Below are positions 33,849 to 42,851 of a DNA stretch of 64,000 bases, piece by piece. The notes below the pieces were generated by a model. That model worked only from the letters and a program-made list of their open reading frames with translations. It searched no databases and was not told the DNA's origin. The stretch's first letter is position 1; each line of letters opens with the position of its first letter. The stretch comes from Cupriavidus cauae (GTDB lineage: Bacteria > Pseudomonadota > Gammaproteobacteria > Burkholderiales > Burkholderiaceae): contig NZ_VWRN01000045.1 of NCBI RefSeq assembly GCF_008632125.1, forward strand, positions 62,001-126,000, written 5' to 3'. Made by a program: the position numbers and the translations under genes.

Positions 33849-35993
33849 ATGCCAATCCTCTCTGCTGCCGTGAATGCTTCCATCATCGACGCGCTGCTGC
33901 GTCCCCGCTCCGTCGCCGTGATCGGCGCCTCGGACAATCCCAACAAGGTCGGCGGACGGCCGGTCCACTATCTGAGTCGCTACGGCTTCGCCGGACGCAT
34001 CTATCCGATCAACCCCGGCCGCGACGAGATCCAGGGGCATCGCGCCTATCCGAGCCTGGACGCGCTCGACACGGCGCCCGACGCCGCGGTCATCGCGGTG
34101 GCAGGCGACGCTGCGCTCGAACAGGTGCGCCGGTGCGCCGCGGCCGGCGTGCGCGCCGCGGTGGTAATGGCCTCCGGCTTCGCGGAGACCGGGGACGCCG
34201 GGCGCCGGCGGCAGGACGAGCTCGTTGCCGCGGCCCATGCCGGCGGCATGCGCATCGTCGGGCCGAACGCGCAGGGCACCGCCAACTTCGCCAGCGGCGC
34301 GGTGCTGAACTTCAGCACGATGTTCATGGAGGTGGCGCCCGCTGACGGGCCGATCGCGATCGTCAGCCAGAGCGGTGCCGCGAGCGTGATGCCGTATGCC
34401 TTGCTGCGGCAGGCGGGCCTCGGCGTGCGCTACCTGGTCGCCACCGGCAACGATGCCGACCTCGATGCCTGCGCGATGGCCGAGGCGGTGGCCGCCGACG
34501 AGGCGGTGAGGCTGGTTCTGATCTATCTGGAATCGCTGTCCGATCCCGCCCGGCTTGCCGCGGCGGCGGCGATCGCGCGCCGCCGCGGCGCCGCGGTCGT
34601 CGTGCTCAAGAGCGGCGGCAGCAAGCGCGGCGCGGCCGCGGCCGCCTCGCATACCGGCGCGATGGTCGGCAACGATGCCGCGATCGATGCGTTCCTCGCG
34701 CGCCACGGCATCTGGCGCGCTCCGGATATCGCGGCCTTCGTGCGCGCCGCGCCGTTGTATCTGCAGGGGCACGATCCCGGCCTAGGCCGCACCGTCGTGA
34801 TCAGCCACAGCGGCGCCGTCGGCGTGATGGCCGCCGACCTGGCCGAGCGGGCCGGTTTGCCGCTGACGGATCTCGCGCCCGCGACGCAGGACGCGCTGGC
34901 CCAGGTGCTGCCCGACTTCGGCACCGCCGCCAATCCGCTGGACATGACGGCCGCCTTGCTGGGGCAGGGCGACCTGTTTCCGCGCGCGCTCGGCGCGCTG
35001 GGCAGCGACCCCGGCGCCAACATGGTGATGATCGGCATTCCGGTGGCGGGGCCCGGCTACGACGTCGAGGCGCTGGCGGGCGATGCGGCCGGCTTTGTCG
35101 ACGCGCATGCCAGGCCGCTGGTGGTCAGCGCGCCGCAGGCCAGCGTGCGGGCCGCCTTCGACCGCCGCGGCGTGCCGACGTATGTCACCGAGGCGGACGC
35201 CATCGCCGCGTTGCATCAGTACGCGATGCACAGGCGGCTGATGGAGGCGGCGGCGCGCGCCGAAGGTGCCGATGCACGCGGCAATGCCCTCGGCAACGTG
35301 GCGGGGCACCCGGCCGACGCAGGTGCCGGCACCGGCCTGCTCGACGAGTACGCCAGCCTGTCGCTGCTGGGCCGGTACGGCGTCCCGGTGGTCCCGCAAC
35401 GCCTGTGCGAAACGCCGGAGCAGGCGGTACAGGCCGCCGCGGCGCTGGCGGCCGGCGACGCGCCCGTGGTGGTCAAGGGCTGTGCCGCCAGCGTGCCGCA
35501 CAAGAGCGAACACGGGCTGGTGCATCTGCGGCTCGCCGGCGCGGCACAGGTACGGGCCGCGGCCTCCGCATGCCTCGGCAAGCTGGCCGAACTTGGCGTC
35601 GACGGGCCGCGCGTGCTGGTCGCGCCGATGGTCAAGGGCACGCACGAGTTCGCGCTCGGCGTGACGGTCGACCCGCAACTCGGCCCCCTGGTGATGATCG
35701 GCGACGGCGGCACCTTGCTCGAACTGCGGCAGGACATCGTCACGCTGCTGGCCCCTTTCGATCTGGCGGCGGCGCGCGAGGCATGCCGGCGATTGCGGGT
35801 GGCGCCGTTGTTCGATGGTTACCGCGACATGCCGCCCCTGGACCTGGACGCACTTGCCGACGCGGCGGTGGCGCTGGGCGAGTTTGCAATGGCCTGTGGC
35901 GGCACGCTGATGTCGGTGGACATCAATCCGCTGATGGTGATGCCGGCGGGGCAGGGCGCGATGGCGGTGGACGCCGTCGTGGAGATGCGATGA
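33849..35993 (+). CDS. Acyl-CoA synthetase, NDP-forming (acetate-CoA ligase family)
   Basis: A 714-residue single-chain NDP-forming acyl-CoA synthetase. The CoA-binding domain comes first (RPRSVAVIGASDNPNKVGGRPVHYL, residues 17-41), then a succinyl-CoA-ligase-like domain with the phospho-His segment ASHTGAMVGNDA near residue 270, and a C-terminal ATP-grasp domain from about 490 (PVVVKGCAASVPHKSEHGLVHL; GPRVLVAPMVKGTHEFALGV; VDINPLMV). It activates an organic acid to its CoA ester. Sphingobium FerA, a feruloyl-CoA synthetase, belongs to this superfamily. The following hydratase and aldehyde dehydrogenase genes allow, but do not prove, a ferulate-like side-chain pathway. ATG 33849 has a weak ribosome site. 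Confidence 0.9.
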   Translation: MPILSAAVNASIIDALLRPRSVAVIGASDNPNKVGGRPVHYLSRYGFAGRIYPINPGRDEIQGHRAYPSLDALDTAPDAAVIAVAGDAALEQVRRCAAAGVRAAVVMASGFAETGDAGRRRQDELVAAAHAGGMRIVGPNAQGTANFASGAVLNFSTMFMEVAPADGPIAIVSQSGAASVMPYALLRQAGLGVRYLVATGNDADLDACAMAEAVAADEAVRLVLIYLESLSDPARLAAAAAIARRRGAAVVVLKSGGSKRGAAAAASHTGAMVGNDAAIDAFLARHGIWRAPDIAAFVRAAPLYLQGHDPGLGRTVVISHSGAVGVMAADLAERAGLPLTDLAPATQDALAQVLPDFGTAANPLDMTAALLGQGDLFPRALGALGSDPGANMVMIGIPVAGPGYDVEALAGDAAGFVDAHARPLVVSAPQASVRAAFDRRGVPTYVTEADAIAALHQYAMHRRLMEAAARAEGADARGNALGNVAGHPADAGAGTGLLDEYASLSLLGRYGVPVVPQRLCETPEQAVQAAAALAAGDAPVVVKGCAASVPHKSEHGLVHLRLAGAAQVRAAASACLGKLAELGVDGPRVLVAPMVKGTHEFALGVTVDPQLGPLVMIGDGGTLLELRQDIVTLLAPFDLAAAREACRRLRVAPLFDGYRDMPPLDLDALADAAVALGEFAMACGGTLMSVDINPLMVMPAGQGAMAVDAVVEMR

Positions 35994-36077
35994 GCGCGGC
36001 GATCAGTGCGGAAATGCGTGCGGAGTTGAGTGCAGCAATGAGTGCGGCAATGAGTTCGGCATTGAGTGAGGCAATGA
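35990..36077. repeat. Degenerate repeat beginning at the acyl-CoA synthetase stop
   Basis: Units like ATGAGTGCGGCA / TTGAGTGCAGCA start at the ATGA of the stop codon and run about 90 bases. They would encode a 50-residue Met/Ser/Ala peptide ending at 36142. I treat that as repeat read-through, not a gene. The true next start (36133) has its own AGGAGG. Confidence 0.7.
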
Positions 36078-36132
36078 CAGGACCCATGGAAGCGTATCGG
36101 GCACGCACGACGTGCCGCGCAGGAGGGCAACG

Positions 36133-36918
36133 ATGGAAGTGACCGCGGCAGTGGAGGACGGCGTGGCGCTGGTGACGCTGAACCGTCCGCATCGGATGAA
36201 TGCCGTCGACGACGCGCTGCGAACGAGGCTGATCGACACGCTCGCGCAATGCAATCGCGATCCGGCGGTGCGCGTCGTGGTGATGACGGGAGCGGGCGCC
36301 CGCGCGTTCTGCGCCGGCCAGGATCTGGACGAGGCGGCGGCCATGCAATGGCAGCAGCTCGTGCCGTGGCTGGAGCGCCAGCGCGCGATGTACCAGGCGG
36401 TGCGCGACCTGGACAAGCCGTGCGTGGCCGCGGTACGCGGCGTGGCCGCCGGCGCGGGGTTCCAGCTGGCACTGTGCGCCGACTGGCGCATCGCGACGCC
36501 GCAAAGCCGCTGGGGCCAGCCAGAGGTCAAGGCCGGCCTGGCCAGCATCGTGGGCTCGTATCTGATGACGCTGCACGTCGGCCATACCCACAACGCGCAG
36601 TTGTCGCTGTCGGGCGAGCTGATCAGCGGCCAGCGCGCCTTCGAGATCGGCCTGGTCACCGAGCTGCACGACGACGAGGTGCTGATGGCGAGGGCGATGG
36701 AGCGGGCGCGACAGCTTGCGGCGCTGCCGCCGACTGCGATGCGGCTGTCCAGTCAGCGGCTGCGCGCGATGTCGCAGCCGGGATTCGACGAGGCCTGCGT
36801 GGCCGGCATTCGCGCCCAGCTCGAATGCTATGCCGATGGCGAGCCGCAGCGCGTGATGGCCGCCTTCCTGCGCAAGCGCGATGGCGACAAGGCGAACAAC
36901 GGCGGAGAGACATCATGA
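36133..36918 (+). CDS. Enoyl-CoA hydratase/isomerase family protein
   Basis: A 261-residue crotonase-fold enzyme acting on a CoA thioester. Oxyanion-hole segments are FCAGQDLDEAA (about residues 58-68) and GVAAGAGFQLALCADWRIA (about 103-121); a catalytic-type Glu sits in GQPEVKAGL. The exact reaction (hydration, isomerisation or retro-aldol cleavage) is not visible. The start at 36133 follows AGGAGGGCAACG, a strong ribosome site. It overlaps the aldehyde dehydrogenase gene by ATGA, so the two products probably work in sequence. Confidence 0.9.
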   Translation: MEVTAAVEDGVALVTLNRPHRMNAVDDALRTRLIDTLAQCNRDPAVRVVVMTGAGARAFCAGQDLDEAAAMQWQQLVPWLERQRAMYQAVRDLDKPCVAAVRGVAAGAGFQLALCADWRIATPQSRWGQPEVKAGLASIVGSYLMTLHVGHTHNAQLSLSGELISGQRAFEIGLVTELHDDEVLMARAMERARQLAALPPTAMRLSSQRLRAMSQPGFDEACVAGIRAQLECYADGEPQRVMAAFLRKRDGDKANNGGETS

Positions 36919-38330
36919 GACAGCTCGGCGAGCACTTTATCGATGGGGCGCGCGTGCCGGTCACGCCGGCCGGGCGCGTCACCGTCCACGACTCGGCCAG
37001 CGAGGCGCCGATCGTCACGGTCGTGCTGGGCGATGGCGCCGACGTACCCGCCGCGACGCAGGCGGCGCGGCGCGCGTTGCCGGCATGGCGGGCCCTTGCG
37101 CCAACGGAACGTGCCGGCTATCTGCGCGCGATCGCGGACGCGCTGGAGCAGCATGGCGCGGAGCTGGCGCGCGAGATCGCCAGGGAGGTCGGCATGCCGC
37201 TGAAGCTCTCTCAGCGGATCCAGGTGGACGCTCCCGTCGCAGCCTGGCGTACCACCGCGGCGCTGGCCGACGGCTTTGCCTTCGAGCATGCGATCGACCA
37301 TTCGCGCATCGTGCTGGACCCGGTCGGCGTGGTCGCGGCGATCACGCCGTGGAACTATCCGCTGCACCAGATCACCGGCAAGCTGGCGCCGGCCCTGCTG
37401 GCCGGCTGCACCGTGGTGCTCAAGCCGTCGGAGCTGGCACCGGCGACGACCGTCCGGCTGATCGAAGCCATCGAGCGGGCCGGACTGCCTGCGGGCGTCG
37501 TCAATGTCGTGCTTGGCGGCGCGGCCGCCGGGCAGGCGCTGGTGACGGACGCCAATGTGGACATGGTGTCCTTCACCGGCTCGACCGCGGTGGGCCGCCG
37601 CATCGCCGCGATTGCCGCCGTCGACATGAAGCGGCTGTCGATGGAGCTCGGTGGCAAGTCGGCCGCGGTGGTGCTGCCCGGCGCCGACCTGGCACGCGCG
37701 GTCAAGGCGACGCTGGCCTCCTGCATGCTGAACGCGGGGCAGACCTGCAGCGCCACCACGCGCCTGATCGTGCCGCGCGAGGACTACGCGGCGTGCCGCG
37801 ACCTGCTGGTCCGGCAGGCCGCAGGCATGACGCTGGGCGACCCGGAAGATGCCGAGACCCGCATCGGGCCGCTGCTGTCGGCGGCGCAACGCGAGCGCGT
37901 GCTGGCCTTCGTCACCGAAGCGGAGCAGGCGGGCTTCGACCGGATCGCAGGGGGCAGCGCCGCGCCGGTACCGCCGCGCGGGTATTTCGTCGCGCCGACC
38001 GTGTTCGGCCAGGTTCCGCGCGACAGCCGGCTGGCCAACGAGGAAGTCTTCGGACCGGTGCTGGCGGTGCTGTGCCACGACGGCCCGTCGGATGCCGTGG
38101 CACTGGCCAATGGCACGGATTACGGACTGGCGGCAACGGTGTGGGCGGCAAGCGATGCGGAGGGCGAGGCGGTCGCGCGGCAACTGCGCGCCGGCCAGGT
38201 CGACGTCAATGGCGCGCGCTTCAATCCGCTGGCGCCCTTTGGCGGCTTCGGCCTGTCGGGCGTGGGGCGGGAAGGCGGCCGCTTCGGCCTCGAGGAATTC
38301 CTGGAGCCCAAGGCCATCCAGTTGCAGTGA
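36915..38330 (+). CDS. Aldehyde dehydrogenase (NAD(P)-dependent)
   Basis: A 471-residue ALDH superfamily enzyme. The catalytic Cys is C278 (NAGQTCSA), the general base E244 (MELGGKSA) and the oxyanion Asn N147 (TPWNYPL). The cofactor loop is FTGSTAVGRR. It oxidises an aldehyde to the acid. Coupling by ATGA to a crotonase-family gene and closeness to an acyl-CoA synthetase would suit an aldehyde released from a CoA-activated side chain, such as an aromatic aldehyde; this is inference. Its 3' end runs into a short degenerate repeat. Confidence 0.93.
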   Translation: MRQLGEHFIDGARVPVTPAGRVTVHDSASEAPIVTVVLGDGADVPAATQAARRALPAWRALAPTERAGYLRAIADALEQHGAELAREIAREVGMPLKLSQRIQVDAPVAAWRTTAALADGFAFEHAIDHSRIVLDPVGVVAAITPWNYPLHQITGKLAPALLAGCTVVLKPSELAPATTVRLIEAIERAGLPAGVVNVVLGGAAAGQALVTDANVDMVSFTGSTAVGRRIAAIAAVDMKRLSMELGGKSAAVVLPGADLARAVKATLASCMLNAGQTCSATTRLIVPREDYAACRDLLVRQAAGMTLGDPEDAETRIGPLLSAAQRERVLAFVTEAEQAGFDRIAGGSAAPVPPRGYFVAPTVFGQVPRDSRLANEEVFGPVLAVLCHDGPSDAVALANGTDYGLAATVWAASDAEGEAVARQLRAGQVDVNGARFNPLAPFGGFGLSGVGREGGRFGLEEFLEPKAIQLQ

Positions 38331-38400
38331 ACTGGAACCGAGATCGCAGTGAATTGGAAGTGCGCTTGCAGCGGGATCGCAGAGCTTGCAGCGAAGGACA
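38321..38400. repeat. Degenerate repeat after the aldehyde dehydrogenase stop
   Basis: GTTGCAGTGAACTGGAA, ATCGCAGTGAATTGGAA, CTTGCAGCGG, ATCGCAGAG and CTTGCAGCG follow one another across the stop codon (38328-38330) to the next ribosome site. They are derivatives of the end of the aldehyde dehydrogenase gene. Confidence 0.7.
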
Positions 38401-38408
38401 AGGACATC

Positions 38409-39227
38409 ATGGCAACACAAATCGAATTGACGCGCGCCGGCGAGGGCAAGCATGTCGCGGTGCTGACGCTGAACCGGCCCGAGCGGCTCAACGCGCTGAC
38501 CAGGGTGATGGAGGGCGAGCTGCGCCAGGCAATCGAAGACCTGGACCGCGACGACACCGTGCGGGTCGTGGTGCTGACCGGGGCCGGCCGTGGCTTCTGT
38601 GCCGGCATGGACATCGAGGAGCTGGAGGTGCTGCCGCCGGGCGACATCCGCGCGGCGCAATGGATGCGGCCGTTCGACATGAACCGCCGCGCCGACTACC
38701 AGACGCGCTACGGCTATTTCCCGGCGATGCGCAAGCCGATCATCGCGGCGATCAACGGTCCCGCTGCCGGGCTCGGGCTGGTGTTCGCGCTCTACAGCGA
38801 CATGCGCTTTGCCAGCGAGCAGGCCAGCTTCAGCACCGCCTTCGCGCGGCGCGGCCTGATCGCCGAGCATGGCATTGCGTGGATGCTGCCGCGCGTGGTC
38901 GGGCCGGGCCATGCCGCCGACCTTTTGTACTCGGCGCGCAAGGTGCCGGCGGCCGAAGCGCTGCGGATCGGGCTGGTCGACCGGCTCTACGATCCGGAGC
39001 GCCTGCTGCCGGAGACGCTCGCGTATGCCGACGACCTGGCGCGCAATGTGTCCCCTCGTTCGATCGGCGTCATCAAGCAGCAGCTGTGGGCCGTGCCCTT
39101 CCAGGACCTGGCCGAGGCGACGCGGGTTGCCAACGAGGCCATGTATGCCAGCATCCAGAGCGAGGACTTCAAGGAGGGCGTCGCGCATTTCATCGAGCGC
39201 CGGCCCGCCCGCTTCACCGGAAACTAG
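38409..39227 (+). CDS. Enoyl-CoA hydratase/isomerase family protein
   Basis: A second crotonase-fold enzyme, 272 residues. FCAGMDIEELEVLPPGD (about residues 59-75) and GPAAGLGLVFALYSDMRFAS (about 116-135) form the oxyanion hole. RRGLIAEHGIAWMLPR (about 151-166) carries the Glu found in many short-chain hydratases and methylglutaconyl-type members. It differs clearly from the hydratase at 36133, so the pair probably performs two different steps. ATG 38409 begins the fold (ATQIELTR); an upstream in-frame ATG at 38349 lies in the repeat. Confidence 0.9.
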   Translation: MATQIELTRAGEGKHVAVLTLNRPERLNALTRVMEGELRQAIEDLDRDDTVRVVVLTGAGRGFCAGMDIEELEVLPPGDIRAAQWMRPFDMNRRADYQTRYGYFPAMRKPIIAAINGPAAGLGLVFALYSDMRFASEQASFSTAFARRGLIAEHGIAWMLPRVVGPGHAADLLYSARKVPAAEALRIGLVDRLYDPERLLPETLAYADDLARNVSPRSIGVIKQQLWAVPFQDLAEATRVANEAMYASIQSEDFKEGVAHFIERRPARFTGN

Positions 39228-39242
39228 CCCGCGTGCCGGGGC

Positions 39243-39914
39243 TCAGATGCCGATGAACTGCGCAAACTCCTCCACCGGCGCGCGCTGCGCATACAGGCGA
39301 TTGGCCGGGGCGTCCGGATCCGCGTAGCCGATCGCCATGCCGGTGAACAGCATGCGTTCGGGCGGCGTGCCGAGGAAGCGGCGCATCGTTTCCGGATACA
39401 TCGCCCAGCATTCCTGGGGGCAGCTGTCCAGGCCCGCCTCGCGCAGCAGCAGCATCACGTTCTGCAGATACATGCCGAGGTCCGACCATTGCGGCGGGCC
39501 CATGCGGCGGTCCACCGTGCAGAACAGCGCCAGCGGCGCGCCGAAGAACTGGAAGTTGCGGGCGAACTGCTGGCGCCGCGCGGCCTTGTCCTCGCGCGGA
39601 ATGCCGAGATGGCCGTACAGGTCCTCGCCGACCTGGAAGCGCCGCTCGCGATAGGGCGACACCAGTTCGGGCGGATAGATGTGGTATTCGGCGGGCTCGC
39701 CCTTGGGTTCCTCCACCACGCGCTGCCGCATGATGGCCTTCAGTTCGTCCAGCGGGGCACCGCCGACCACCTGGATATGCCAGGGTTGCAGATTGCCACC
39801 GGACGGGGCGCGCGCGGCCTTCTCGACGATCTCGCGAATCACCTTCGGCGGCACGGGCTTGTCGAGAAAGCCGCGGATCGAGCGGCGCGTGGCAATGGCT
39901 TCGCTGACGTTCAT
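39243..39914 (-). CDS. Nitroreductase family flavoprotein
   Basis: A 223-residue FMN-dependent oxidoreductase. The N-terminal FMN-phosphate segment is [33 protein letters not shown] gives the classic PSGxNxQPW motif. Helical dimer segments and the C-terminal [15 protein letters not shown] (about residues 190-204) are also present. It probably reduces nitro groups, quinones or enones with NAD(P)H. ATG 39914 follows GAGGAGACC. It is convergent with the hydratase gene and divergent from the racemase gene. Confidence 0.92.
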   Translation of the reverse strand: MNVSEAIATRRSIRGFLDKPVPPKVIREIVEKAARAPSGGNLQPWHIQVVGGAPLDELKAIMRQRVVEEPKGEPAEYHIYPPELVSPYRERRFQVGEDLYGHLGIPREDKAARRQQFARNFQFFGAPLALFCTVDRRMGPPQWSDLGMYLQNVMLLLREAGLDSCPQECWAMYPETMRRFLGTPPERMLFTGMAIGYADPDAPANRLYAQRAPVEEFAQFIGI

Positions 39915-40071
39915 GGTCTCCTCTCGTGCGTGGCTGGCGCGGGGCCGGCGGGTCCGTCGGCGCTCGCTCGGGGCGTTCGGGGCGCCGAGGGCCCTCGGGG
40001 CGCGCGTTCGCGGCGCGTGGCATTGCATGGTAAGTTGGCGTCCGACGATACCACGACAACGGGAGACAGGC

Positions 40072-41214
40072 ATGGCGGGTCCGCTGCATGGACTGAAGGT
40101 GGTGGAGATGGTCGGCCTCGGGCCGGGGCCGTTCTGCGCGATGATGCTGGCCGATATGGGCGCCGAGGTGATTCGCATCGACCGGCCCAATCGCGGCGCC
40201 GGCGTATTGCCCGAGGACGTCCGCTTCGACGTGACCGCGCGCGGCCGGCGTTCGCTGGCGATCGACCTGAAGCAGCCGGGCGCGGCGCAGACGGTGCTGC
40301 GGCTGATCGAGCAGGCCGACGTGCTGATCGAGGGCTTCCGGCCCGGCGTGATGGAGCGGCTGGGCCTGGGACCGGACGTCTGCCTGGCGCGCAATGCGCG
40401 GCTGGTCTATGGCCGCATGACGGGCTGGGGCCAGCACGGTCCGCTGGCGCAGGCGGCGGGCCACGACATCAACTACATCGCGATCACCGGCGCGCTGCAT
40501 GCGATCGGCCTGCCCGACGAGCCGCCGGTCGTGCCGCTGAACTACATCGGCGACTTCGGCGGCGGCGCGATGATGTTGGCCTTCGGCGTGGTCTGCGCGG
40601 TGCTGGAGAGCCAGCGCAGCGGCAAGGGGCAGGTGGTCGATGCCGCGATGACCGACGGCGCCGCGCTGCTGTCGGCCATGATGTACGGCTTCAAGGCGGC
40701 CGGCCGCTGGAGCAACCGGCGCGGCGAGAACCTGCTCGACGGCGGCGCGCCGTACTACGGCACCTATGCCTGCGCCGACGGCAAATATGTCGCGATCGGC
40801 GCGCTCGAGCCGCAGTTCTATCGCAAGCTGATCGAGCTGTGCGGCATCGAGGATCCGGCCTTTGCCACGCAGGGCGACCGGCGCGACTGGCCGCAGCTGA
40901 AGCACCGGCTCGCCGAGGTGTTCCGCACGCGCACGCGCGACCAGTGGTGCGCGCTGATGGAAGGCAGCGATGCCTGTTTCGCGCCGGTGCTGGATTGGGA
41001 CGAGGCGCCCGCGCATGCGCACAATCGCGCCCGCGAAACCTTCATCGACGTCGACGGCGTGACCCATCCCGCGCCGGCGCCGCGCTTCTCGCGCACGGCG
41101 CCGGCCAAACCGGCGCCGGCATCGCCGCCCGGTGCGGATACCGAGGCCGTGCTGTGCGACTGGGGTTTTGCAGCCGAAGAGATTGCCGCGCTGAAGGGCG
41201 ATGGCGTGATCTGA
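40072..41214 (+). CDS. Alpha-methylacyl-CoA racemase-like (CaiB/BaiF fold)
   Basis: A 380-residue enzyme of the type III CoA-transferase fold. By motif it fits alpha-methylacyl-CoA racemase better than a transferase. The triad described for Mycobacterium tuberculosis Mcr (His126, Asp156, Glu241) is matched at a constant offset by H131 (AAGHDINY), D161 ([13 protein letters not shown]) and E246 ([10 protein letters not shown]). Such enzymes invert the methyl-bearing carbon of branched acyl-CoA esters so that beta-oxidation can proceed. This sits well beside two enoyl-CoA hydratases and an acyl-CoA synthetase. The start follows GGGAGACAGGC. Confidence 0.88.
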   Translation: MAGPLHGLKVVEMVGLGPGPFCAMMLADMGAEVIRIDRPNRGAGVLPEDVRFDVTARGRRSLAIDLKQPGAAQTVLRLIEQADVLIEGFRPGVMERLGLGPDVCLARNARLVYGRMTGWGQHGPLAQAAGHDINYIAITGALHAIGLPDEPPVVPLNYIGDFGGGAMMLAFGVVCAVLESQRSGKGQVVDAAMTDGAALLSAMMYGFKAAGRWSNRRGENLLDGGAPYYGTYACADGKYVAIGALEPQFYRKLIELCGIEDPAFATQGDRRDWPQLKHRLAEVFRTRTRDQWCALMEGSDACFAPVLDWDEAPAHAHNRARETFIDVDGVTHPAPAPRFSRTAPAKPAPASPPGADTEAVLCDWGFAAEEIAALKGDGVI

Positions 41215-41374
41215 CCCGGCATGGGCCCGGAGGGCCGCCGCCGTGGCCCGCCTCGCCGGCCCGGCGGCAAGCCGGATCCCGCGCGAACATCTATAGTGGT
41301 CTCGTGGCCAGGCCAACATCCTGCACCGCCCCGGCGGCATGCAGGCCGCCGCGCCATGCCCCCAGGAGACCGAC

Positions 41375-41623
41375 ATGCAGGTGCTGATTCGCGGCCTGCG
41401 CCGCGAGATCACCGAACAGCGTTTGCGCGACAAGTTCGCGCCCTATGCGCCCGTGCGCTCGGTGGAAATCATGCGCGATGGCGACCCCGAGCAGCCTTGG
41501 GCATGGGTGGACTTCGACATGGACCTCGTCGCGGCACTGGGCCTGCTCCGCCAGTTCGACGGGCAATATTTCGAAGGCGGCGTGATGCGCCTGCATCTGG
41601 TCCCGCACCAGAGCAGCGACTAA
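41375..41623 (+). CDS. Small RRM-like RNA-binding protein
   Basis: An 82-residue protein with the beta-alpha-beta-beta-alpha-beta pattern of an RNA recognition motif: MQVLIRGLRREITEQRLRDKF (strand 1 and helix 1), VRSVEIMRD (strand 2), PWAWVDFDM (strand 3, in RNP1 position with Trp/Phe), then a helix and VMRLHLVP. RNP2 would be QVLIRGL. Bacterial RRM proteins of this size are single-domain RNA binders; the target is unknown. The start follows AGGAGACCGAC. Its last codons (Ser-Ser-Asp-stop) form the first unit of an 11-base tandem repeat. Confidence 0.8.
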   Translation: MQVLIRGLRREITEQRLRDKFAPYAPVRSVEIMRDGDPEQPWAWVDFDMDLVAALGLLRQFDGQYFEGGVMRLHLVPHQSSD

Positions 41624-41695
41624 TCAGCGACTAAGCAGCGACTAAGCAGCGACTAAGCAGGGACTGAGGAGCGACCGAGCTGCGACTGCCCGGCG
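41612..41695. repeat. 11-base tandem repeat starting in the RRM gene end
   Basis: AGCAGCGACTA and close variants repeat about seven times. The first copy encodes the gene's last residues and contains its TAA stop, and several later copies keep the in-line TAA/TGA. The array appears to have grown from the gene terminus into the intergenic space. Confidence 0.9.
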
Positions 41696-41749
41696 ATGGA
41701 GCAGTGATACGCGCCTTGCGGAGGACCGCAGACCCCGCGCGGCGCTGCA

Positions 41750-42754
41750 TCAGCCCCGTCGTCCGTTGCGCCATGGCGGCCGCGGCCCCAGCGCCTTGCG
41801 CAACATCTCGACGAACAGCCGCGTGCGCGTCGACGCCACCCGCGATTGCGGCACCAGCGCCATCACGTCGGCGTCCGGCAGCCGGTAGCCGGGCAGCAGC
41901 GCGACCAGCCGCCCCGAGGCGAGGCTGTCGGCCACATCCCACTCCGACCGCGCCATGATGCCCTTGCCGGCCAGGCACCATTGATGGACGACATCGCCGT
42001 CGTTGCTCTCCATGATCGGACGCACCCGCACGGTGTGTTCGCGTGCATCGGTGCCGGCGGCGCTCTTGCCGCTGCCTTTGCGCAGCTCCTTTCCAGCCTC
42101 CTTGCCGCCGTCGCGCCCGGCAAAGCGCCATAGCGTCACGTCCTCGTCGTTCTCCCTGAGCACCAGGCAGGCGTGCCGCGTCAGATCGGCGGGACGCTGC
42201 AGCGGCGGCGCCTTGGCGAGGTACTCGGGCGCGGCGCACAGCACGCGGCGGTTCGGTGCGATGCGGTGCGCGACCCAGCGCGAATCCGGTATCGCGCCGA
42301 TGCTGACCAGCACGTCGAAGGCATCGCGCCCATGCACCGGCTGGCGCGGCAGCATCAGGTTGTCCGACAGGTACAGCTGCACCTCGAGATTGGGATGCGT
42401 GGTCTGGAACTGCGCCAGCAGCGGCCCGAGATAGCGGCGCCCGAAGCCGAACGGTCCATGCACCTTCAGCTTGCCGGCCACCGCCTGGCTGCGCTGCCGC
42501 AGCGCTTCCTCGATGGCCTGCATCTGCTCGAGCACGCCGGTCGCGTGCTGGGCGAGCAGATGGCCCTCGTGGGTCAGCTGCAGCCGGCGCGTGGTGCGCA
42601 GCGCGAGCCGGATGCCCAGGCGCGCCTCGAGCTGGCTGAGCCGCTTGGTCACGGCCGGCGGCGTCACGTTCTCCTCGCGCGCCAGCGCGGCGAGGCTGCC
42701 GAGCCGGTCCAGCGCCAGGATGAAGCGCAGGTCGTCGATGTTCAGCGTCATCAT
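41750..42754 (-). CDS. LysR family transcriptional regulator with short repeat insertion
   Basis: A 334-residue LysR regulator. The HTH is LNIDDLRFILALDRLGSLAALAREENVTPPAVTKRLSQLE; the effector domain starts near residue 95. A Lys/Gly-rich insertion (GGKEAGKELRKGSGKSAAG) near residues 212-230 lies in a surface part of the effector domain and lengthens the protein by about 20 residues. It is divergent from the HAD hydrolase gene at 42852 and may control it and the genes following. The divergent gap contains AT-rich TTATTAA and TTAAGAAATTC elements. Confidence 0.9.
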   Translation of the reverse strand: MMTLNIDDLRFILALDRLGSLAALAREENVTPPAVTKRLSQLEARLGIRLALRTTRRLQLTHEGHLLAQHATGVLEQMQAIEEALRQRSQAVAGKLKVHGPFGFGRRYLGPLLAQFQTTHPNLEVQLYLSDNLMLPRQPVHGRDAFDVLVSIGAIPDSRWVAHRIAPNRRVLCAAPEYLAKAPPLQRPADLTRHACLVLRENDEDVTLWRFAGRDGGKEAGKELRKGSGKSAAGTDAREHTVRVRPIMESNDGDVVHQWCLAGKGIMARSEWDVADSLASGRLVALLPGYRLPDADVMALVPQSRVASTRTRLFVEMLRKALGPRPPWRNGRRG

Positions 42755-42851
42755 TATTAACCCGGAGGTGAATTAAGAAATTCTATGCCATTAACCACCC
42801 GCCGGCGGGCCGCACCTACACTGTGGCATCGATTCCAACCGGGGCCGCACC

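Noticed and set aside
35990..36142. A 50-residue Met/Ser/Ala-rich frame overlapping the acyl-CoA synthetase stop by ATGA
   Set aside because: The peptide is a translation of the degenerate repeat, and the next gene has its own strong ribosome site and different frame.
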